From: Oscillospiraceae bacterium
Lineage (GTDB): Bacteria > Bacillota > Clostridia > Oscillospirales > Oscillospiraceae
DNA: 64,000 nucleotides
Assembly (NCBI GenBank): GCA_017452505.1
Contig: JAFTMI010000001.1
Location: forward strand, 1 to 64,000
Direction of reading: 5' to 3'
Shown here: one piece after another, positions 59,309-64,000 of the stretch
Layout: every line of letters starts with the position of its first letter
Numbering within the stretch: the stretch's first letter is position 1
Notes under the pieces: generated by a model
What the model saw: only the letters and a program-made list of their open reading frames with translations
What the model was told of the DNA's origin: nothing
Databases searched by the model: none
Translations under genes and position numbers: made by a program

Positions 59309-60157
59309 ATGGACAAGTATTTTGAAGACAAGGTTGCCGTGGTTACCGGCGCAGCAGGTACTATTTGCTCTGAGGTGGCAAAGGACCTGGCCAGCACCGG
59401 CATGACCGTGGTTTTGGTGGGCCGTACCCTTGAAAAGCTGCAGAAGGTAGAAGCCCAGATCAACGCAGCCGGCGGCAAGGCTACCGCTTTTGCCTGCGAC
59501 GTAACTGACAAGGCATCCACTGAGGAATTGGCCGCAAAGGTCATCGAGAAGTTTGGTAAATGCGATTACTTGGTCAATGGCGCAGGCGGCAATAACAGCA
59601 AGGCTGTGCCCAAGATCGTGGCCTTTGATCCCCGTGAGTTGGAAGAGGACCGTCCCGAGAATATCGTTGGCCTGTACAATGTGGATATGGAAGCCTTTGA
59701 GAAGGTCATTCTCACCAACACTATGGGTTCTGTGTATCCCATGCTGGCCTTTGCCAAGTATATGGCAAAGCAGGGTAGCGGCAGCATCGTGAACTTTGCA
59801 TCCATGAATACCTACTGCCCCCTCACCAAGAATTTTGCATACGCTATGAGTAAGGCTGCTGTCGCCAACTTCACCCAGTCCTTCGCAGCTTACTTTGCAA
59901 ATGCCGGTATCCGTATCAATGCGGTTGCCCCCGGCTTTGTGGTCAACGAAAGAACCAAGACTGTTCTGGGCACGCCCGAAACCGGCCTGACCAAGCGCGG
60001 TCAGGATGTTATCGACCACACTCCCACCAAGAAGTTCGGCCAGGCTCATGATATGTGCGGCTGTGTCCGTTTCCTGCTGGATGAGAGAATGTCCTCTTTC
60101 GTGACCGGCGTTACCATTCCTGTTGACGGCGGCTTCCTGACCTTGAGTGGAGTGTAA
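59309..60157 (+). CDS. SDR-type mannonate/fructuronate oxidoreductase (UxuB role)
   Basis: 282 residues, classical SDR. Cofactor motif VTGAAGTICSEVAKDL, NGAGGNNSKAVP, catalytic YAMSK (Tyr, Lys), and GMCGCVRFLLDE; the terminal VTIPVDGGF is typical. It resembles the SDR D-mannonate oxidoreductases that replace UxuB in Gram-positive bacteria. Position between a uronate isomerase and uxuA supports reduction of fructuronate to mannonate. ATG 59309 follows AAGGAG. Confidence 0.85.
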   Translation: MDKYFEDKVAVVTGAAGTICSEVAKDLASTGMTVVLVGRTLEKLQKVEAQINAAGGKATAFACDVTDKASTEELAAKVIEKFGKCDYLVNGAGGNNSKAVPKIVAFDPRELEEDRPENIVGLYNVDMEAFEKVILTNTMGSVYPMLAFAKYMAKQGSGSIVNFASMNTYCPLTKNFAYAMSKAAVANFTQSFAAYFANAGIRINAVAPGFVVNERTKTVLGTPETGLTKRGQDVIDHTPTKKFGQAHDMCGCVRFLLDERMSSFVTGVTIPVDGGFLTLSGV

Positions 60158-60160
60158 ACT

Positions 60161-61111
60161 ATGCTGTTAACAGATTATTTCAGAAGTGAAAAGGACGCCA
60201 CTTGGGATATTGGCGTTCAGTGCGGTGTACAGCACGGCGTTATCCGCCTGCCGGAAACCGAGGACTTCGACCTGACCGATAAATCCCATTGGCAGCAGGT
60301 ACATAAGCGCTTCACCGATTTCGGCATCACCCCTGTTATCGTTGAGCCTATGCCCAACTGCGTCCACGACCATATCAAGGCCGGCGACGAAAAGCGGGAT
60401 GAATCCATTGAGCAGGTCATCAAGATGCTGCCTATTATGGAGGAGCTTGGACTGGAGTCCATCTGCTTTAACTGGATGGCTCATATCGGCTGGCTGCGTA
60501 CCCGCTCTGATATTGTTGAGCGTGGCGGCGCAAAGGTCACCGAGTTCAACATCAAGGATTTCAAGCCCACCGATGCCAAGATCACTGCAAAGGAGCTGTG
60601 GGATAACTACGAGTACTTCCTGAAGGCTGTGATCCCCGTGGCGGAGAAGCACAATATCAAGCTGGCACTGCACCCGGACGATCCCCCCAGACCCCAACTG
60701 GGTGATGTGGGCCGCATTATGATCAGCCGGGAGAATATCGAAAAGGCTATCTACGATATCGTTCCCAGTGACAACCTGGGTGTGACCTTCTGCCAGGCAA
60801 ACTACTATATTATGGGCGAAAATGTGGAAGAGCTTATTGAAAAATGGGCCAAGAAGATCTTCTTTGTCCACTTCCGCAACACCGTGGGCTGCCCCGACCA
60901 TTTCCGGGAGACCTTCCACGATAACGGCGCTTTGGATATGGCAGCGCTGATCCGCGCTTATAAGAAAAACGGCGTGGATGTGCCCATCCGTGTGGACCAT
61001 GTTCCCACAATGGCAGGCGAAGTTTCTACGCTCCCCGGCTACGATGCCCTGGGCAGAATGTTCGCCATCGGCTATTTGAAGGGTATTTTACAGGCAACTG
61101 ATTTACAATAA
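60161..61111 (+). CDS. uxuA: Mannonate dehydratase
   Basis: 316 residues. Blocks: ICFNWMAHIGWLRTRSD, LALHPDDPPRPQLGDVGRI, VTFCQANYYIMG, FVHFRNTVG and RVDHVPTMAGE. These carry the Cys/His/Asp metal ligands of UxuA. It dehydrates D-mannonate to 2-keto-3-deoxygluconate (KDG). Three bases separate it from the SDR gene. Shorter than the E. coli enzyme but all metal blocks are present. Confidence 0.93.
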   Translation: MLLTDYFRSEKDATWDIGVQCGVQHGVIRLPETEDFDLTDKSHWQQVHKRFTDFGITPVIVEPMPNCVHDHIKAGDEKRDESIEQVIKMLPIMEELGLESICFNWMAHIGWLRTRSDIVERGGAKVTEFNIKDFKPTDAKITAKELWDNYEYFLKAVIPVAEKHNIKLALHPDDPPRPQLGDVGRIMISRENIEKAIYDIVPSDNLGVTFCQANYYIMGENVEELIEKWAKKIFFVHFRNTVGCPDHFRETFHDNGALDMAALIRAYKKNGVDVPIRVDHVPTMAGEVSTLPGYDALGRMFAIGYLKGILQATDLQ

Positions 61112-61126
61112 AAAGGAGTGTTTATT

Positions 61127-62029
61127 ATGCGCGTAAATGACAGACAGACAATCATCGACCTGACTCCCCTGTGGAAGGGCGAGCGTTTTCCCGACGGCAG
61201 ACCCAAGGTGCCTCAGAAATACCTGGACGCCATGCAGAATATGACCCTGGAAGAGCTGTGGAAGCCTATCTTCGTCAAGGGCTATGAGAGCCAGTTCGAA
61301 GGTGATCTGAAGACCCTCCACGATGACGGCAGAAAGCTCATCGGCCGCGCCGTTACCGCTACTTACGTTCCCACCCGTCCCGATCTTTTGGACGTGATGT
61401 TCGATGTGGGCCGTGAGGACGGCTACAAGGGTAACTTCAATCAGTGGGTCATCGACTCTTTGGTAGAGGGCGACGTTGTTGTTGTGGATATGTACGACAA
61501 GATCTACAAGGGCACCTTCCTGGGCGGCAACCTGACCACCGCTATCAAGGCCCGTACCAAGACCGGCGGCGGTGTCATTTGGGGCGGTATTCGGGATACC
61601 CAGCAGATGAAGGAAGTTCCCGATGTGCAGGTTTATTACCGCGGCATTGATCCCACTCCCATCCGCGAGTTCGTAATGAAGGACTTCAACCATATCACCC
61701 GTATCGGTAAGGCAGTCGTTCTGCCCGGCGATATCGTTTACGGCGCCGGCGGCGGTGTGCTGTTCATTCCCAGCCACCTGGTGCAGGAGGTTGTGGAAGG
61801 CGCTGCCAAGACCCACGTAAAGGACGATTTCGGCTTTGAGATGATCACCGCCGGTAAGTTCACCACTGCGCAGATCGACCGCGCTACCTGGACCGAGGAA
61901 ATGCTGGATATGCTCACCGAGTGGATCCGCACCGACCCCAGAGGCGAGCAGTACCGGGATCTGGACTGGAGCCACGAGTATGACTTGGCTCGCAACGGCG
62001 ACCCCAACGACACCCAGACCATGCTGTAA
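61127..62029 (+). CDS. RraA-fold protein (HMG/CHA aldolase-like)
   Basis: 300 residues, longer than the usual 160-230. The core GDVVVVDMYDKIYKGTFLGGN (about 122-142) and GGGVIWGGIRDTQQM carry the Arg-Asp pair that binds the metal-pyruvate complex in class II pyruvate aldolases of this fold. An N-terminal extension of about 60 residues is unassigned. It is the last gene of the uronate operon; a KDG or related aldolase activity is a hypothesis. Start ATG 61127 follows AAGGAG. Confidence 0.8.
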   Translation: MRVNDRQTIIDLTPLWKGERFPDGRPKVPQKYLDAMQNMTLEELWKPIFVKGYESQFEGDLKTLHDDGRKLIGRAVTATYVPTRPDLLDVMFDVGREDGYKGNFNQWVIDSLVEGDVVVVDMYDKIYKGTFLGGNLTTAIKARTKTGGGVIWGGIRDTQQMKEVPDVQVYYRGIDPTPIREFVMKDFNHITRIGKAVVLPGDIVYGAGGGVLFIPSHLVQEVVEGAAKTHVKDDFGFEMITAGKFTTAQIDRATWTEEMLDMLTEWIRTDPRGEQYRDLDWSHEYDLARNGDPNDTQTML

Positions 62030-62045
62030 TTTTCCGTATATCCCA

Positions 62046-62076
62046 AAACGGCAGCCCCACCGGGCTGCCGTTTTTT
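62046..62076 (+). terminator. Rho-independent terminator after the uronate operon
   Basis: A perfect 10-bp stem (62048-62057 with 62062-62071), CACC loop, T6. Confidence 0.93.
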
Positions 62077-62105
62077 GGCGCAGAAAGAAATTTTTATGTC
62101 AGTTA

Positions 62106-62134
62106 TTGTAATCTGTTTTGCACTGTGCTATCAT
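62106..62134 (+). promoter_or_regulatory. Promoter of the ZIP transporter gene
   Basis: TTGTAA (62106-62111), 17-bp spacer, TATCAT (62129-62134). Confidence 0.6.
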
Positions 62135-62171
62135 AAATAAAGCGGATCTATGCACATAGGAGAGAAAGAAA

Positions 62172-63011
62172 ATGGGCATTATTGAAACATTGATCATCAC
62201 CACGGCTTTGGCCGGCGTGGGTGGTACAGGATTGGGCGGTATCATCGGCGCGATCCTGCAAAAGGATTCCAGAAAGGTTGTAAGTTTGCTTCTCAGCTTT
62301 GCCGGTGGCGTGATGCTTAGCGTAGTGTGCTTTGACTTGGTCACAGAGGCCATTGAATCCAATACGGGCATTTGGGTCGTTGTGGGCGCTATCGCATTGG
62401 GCGTGGCGGTGACCTATCTGTTAAACTACCTTATTGACAGAAAAACAAATCCGGAAGTTCCCCATGTGGATGAGAATCACCCCAAAACCGCGGATGATCT
62501 GGACGAGTTGATCCATAGCGACCATTTGGAGCAGCATTATGCCCGCAAAGACAGCAAGCTGGGCCTGTTTGTGGCGGGGATCGTGATGGCAAGCGCCATT
62601 GCTCTGCACAATGTGCCGGAAGGTATGACCATCGGCGCATCCTATGCCAGTGATGGCGGTGTGATGGGAAGTGCGGCATTGGCTTTGGCGGTGCTGATTG
62701 GTTTGCACAATATCCCGGAGGGTATGGCGGTTTCCGTTCCTCTGATCAGCGGCGGAATGAATAAATGGAAAGCTGTTTTGATTACAGCTGCTACCGGTAT
62801 TCCTACCATCGTGGGCGCGCTTTTGGGCTATGTCCTGGGCGAGATCGGTCCTTTGGGCCTGGCTATGAGCCTGGGCTTTGCCAGCGGCGCTATGCTGTAT
62901 GTGGTGTTCGGTGAGATCCTGCCCCAGTCGTTTTTGATGTACAATAGCAAACTACCTGCCTTCTCCGCAATCGTGGGAATCCTGGTAGGCTTGCTGATCA
63001 TATTTTTATAA
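62172..63011 (+). CDS. ZIP family metal transporter
   Basis: 279 residues, eight predicted membrane helices. The metal-site motifs HNVPEGMTIG (helix 4) and HNIPEGMAV (helix 5) are conserved. A His/Asp-rich cytoplasmic loop (about 95-128, EVPHVDENHPKT) may sense metal. Imports or exports Zn2+/Fe2+/Mn2+. ATG 62172 with TAGGAGA. Confidence 0.92.
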   Translation: MGIIETLIITTALAGVGGTGLGGIIGAILQKDSRKVVSLLLSFAGGVMLSVVCFDLVTEAIESNTGIWVVVGAIALGVAVTYLLNYLIDRKTNPEVPHVDENHPKTADDLDELIHSDHLEQHYARKDSKLGLFVAGIVMASAIALHNVPEGMTIGASYASDGGVMGSAALALAVLIGLHNIPEGMAVSVPLISGGMNKWKAVLITAATGIPTIVGALLGYVLGEIGPLGLAMSLGFASGAMLYVVFGEILPQSFLMYNSKLPAFSAIVGILVGLLIIFL

Positions 63012-63016
63012 ATGAA

Positions 63017-63054
63017 ACATCGGTACCGCGTCTTACGCAGTACCGATGTTTTGT
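63017..63054. terminator. Bidirectional terminator between ZIP and def genes
   Basis: Long imperfect stem, AACATCGGTAC with GTACCGATGTT, plus an inner GCGT/ACGC pair. T-rich end on the plus strand. Confidence 0.85.
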
Positions 63055-63066
63055 TATGGTTTGCGG

Positions 63067-63480
63067 TCAAATCAAGATTCCGTTGCAGTGATCGATCTCG
63101 TGTTGGATGATTTGCGCCGGCCAGCCGGTGAAAGTTTTGATCCGGGTCTGAAACTGTTCATTCTGCCACTTGACTTTGATAGTCTGATAGCGCTTACAAG
63201 GCCGTGGCCCACCCAGCAGAGAAAGACAGCTTTCTGCTGCATCATAGGGCCCGGATGCCTTGATGATTTCCGGATTGATCATGGTCGTGTAAGTGCCTTC
63301 ATTGTCAAAAACGATGATGCGTTTGCGTATGCCAATCATATTGGCTGCCATGCCCACACAGGCATCCTTGTTGGCAATCAAGGTGTCCAGTAAGTCCCGG
63401 GCAACCTGTAAATCTTCTTTTGTCGCCGGCTCTGATTTGATACCAAGCAGAATTGGGCCGTGTATTACTTCTTTAACCAT
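63067..63480 (-). CDS. def: Peptide deformylase
   Basis: 137 residues. Motif 1 is GMAANMIG (Asn where most have Gln), motif 2 ESCLS (Ser for Gly) and motif 3 QHEIDH with the zinc-binding pair and catalytic Glu. Such variant motifs occur in a clostridial deformylase subgroup (from memory). It removes formyl from nascent Met. The start overlaps the upstream NUDIX gene stop by 8 bp. A fmt gene is not adjacent. Confidence 0.88.
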   Translation of the reverse strand: MVKEVIHGPILLGIKSEPATKEDLQVARDLLDTLIANKDACVGMAANMIGIRKRIIVFDNEGTYTTMINPEIIKASGPYDAAESCLSLLGGPRPCKRYQTIKVKWQNEQFQTRIKTFTGWPAQIIQHEIDHCNGILI

Positions 63481-63862
63481 TGTAAACCTCGGTGATTCTC
63501 TTTAGAATTTCTGTGTCAGCTGGACAAAAATCATAAAGGGGGATCTCAGCAGGGGAGATCCAACGGATGTCATTGTGTTCCAGCTTTTGGGGAATGCCAT
63601 CAGTAATAACGGCATTGAACAAAGTAAGATGGATGGTAATGTCCGGGTATTCGTGTGTGACGTCCAGAAACACATCGCCAACAGAAAGAGAGACAGCAAG
63701 CTCTTCCCGGCATTCCCGGATGAGGGCTTGTTCTTTGGTTTCGCCGGGCTCAACCTTGCCACCAACAAACTCCCACAGCAGAGCCCGTGCCTTATGCGCT
63801 GGCCGTTGACAGATTAGAAACTTGCCTTTGTTCCATATGAGCGCAGCAACTACCTCGACCAT
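63473..63862 (-). CDS. NUDIX hydrolase (MutT/8-oxo-dGTP diphosphatase-like)
   Basis: 129 residues. A complete Nudix box starts GGKVEPGETKEQALIRECRE and ends EELAV. The rest (FLICQRPAHKARALLWEF) resembles MutT-type enzymes that clean oxidised nucleotides; substrate inferred. First gene of a two-gene operon with def, from the promoter at 63890-63918. Confidence 0.9.
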   Translation of the reverse strand: MVEVVAALIWNKGKFLICQRPAHKARALLWEFVGGKVEPGETKEQALIRECREELAVSLSVGDVFLDVTHEYPDITIHLTLFNAVITDGIPQKLEHNDIRWISPAEIPLYDFCPADTEILKRITEVYNG

Positions 63863-63889
63863 AAATCACCCCTCCTTATTCCTGCTGCA

Positions 63890-63918
63890 AGTATAGCATA
63901 AAAAAGCATAAACAACAA
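63890..63918 (-). promoter_or_regulatory. Promoter of the NUDIX-def operon
   Basis: Minus strand TTGTTG (63918-63913), 17-bp spacer, TATACT (63895-63890), extended by TGC before the -10. Confidence 0.65.
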
Positions 63919-64000
63919 GAAAACTAAAAATGTCGGATGACCATAAATATGGGAATATCTATATCCCAAACAACAATAAGCAAAATCAGTCTGCCAACCG

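Noticed and set aside
63930..64000. Near-palindrome around 63950 (GGGAATATCTATATCCC) as an operator
   Set aside because: The arms match only partly and the neighbouring gene lies outside the window, so nothing can be concluded.

Overview
The window looks like chromosomal DNA of an anaerobic, probably gut-dwelling Clostridia-class Firmicute of the Oscillospiraceae/Ruminococcaceae type. The grounds are: ribosomal protein L27 with a Firmicutes-type cleavable N-terminus directly behind the end of its protease gene, RNase Y, a T-box leader, YerC, and dispersed palindromic repeats of a kind common in gut Clostridia. There is no phage, plasmid or CRISPR array. Names rest on reading protein motifs by eye; no database search was run.

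Layout. 1-9.6 kb: prp-rpmA, an MFS transporter, obgE, an NSS-type sodium symporter, then a compact operon of YmdB-type phosphodiesterase, SbcD/YhaO-like nuclease, SbcC/YhaN-like ATPase, RidA and MgtC. 9.6-15.3 kb (minus): an orphan sdpRI pair and a spermidine/putrescine ABC operon potA-potB-potCD with permease and binding protein fused. 15.3-25.8 kb: membrane M23 peptidase, glucuronate isomerase, RodA, an AEC transporter, M18 aminopeptidase, a Sua5-CoaE fusion, then tpiA, pgk and trmL. 26-33 kb: aspS, a FAD oxidoreductase with divergent AraC regulator, and a polar amino acid ABC operon ending in a YerC-type repressor.

33.4-43.5 kb: a complete ethanolamine-utilization microcompartment operon (eutG-A-E-M-T-pduL-x-N-H-B-C-L). 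It carries uptake, the lyase, its reactivase, cofactor adenosylation, acetaldehyde to acetyl-CoA to acetyl-P, ethanol formation, and a reduced shell of one hexamer, one pentamer and one trimer protein. A structured leader precedes it.

43.6-52.5 kb: dCMP deaminase, an esterase-like lipoprotein, RNase Y, a tRNA-Leu with a duplicated 5' fragment upstream, an AT-rich diguanylate cyclase gene, an MBL/beta-CASP nuclease, a TIM-barrel isomerase and cysteine synthase. 52.5-55.6 kb: a T-box leader, best read as phenylalanine-specific, ahead of a three-gene ABC importer. 55.6-62 kb: a uronate module (AraC plus D-aminoacylase, divergent from uxaC2, SDR reductase, uxuA and an RraA-fold protein). 62-64 kb: ZIP transporter, peptide deformylase and NUDIX hydrolase.

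The most interesting points are the structured eut leader, the RraA-fold protein closing a uronate operon that lacks visible KDG kinase and KDPG aldolase genes, the two gene fusions, the T-box specifier, the tRNA-Leu 5' duplication, an 81-nt unexplained hairpin, and a five-copy palindromic repeat with compensatory base changes.
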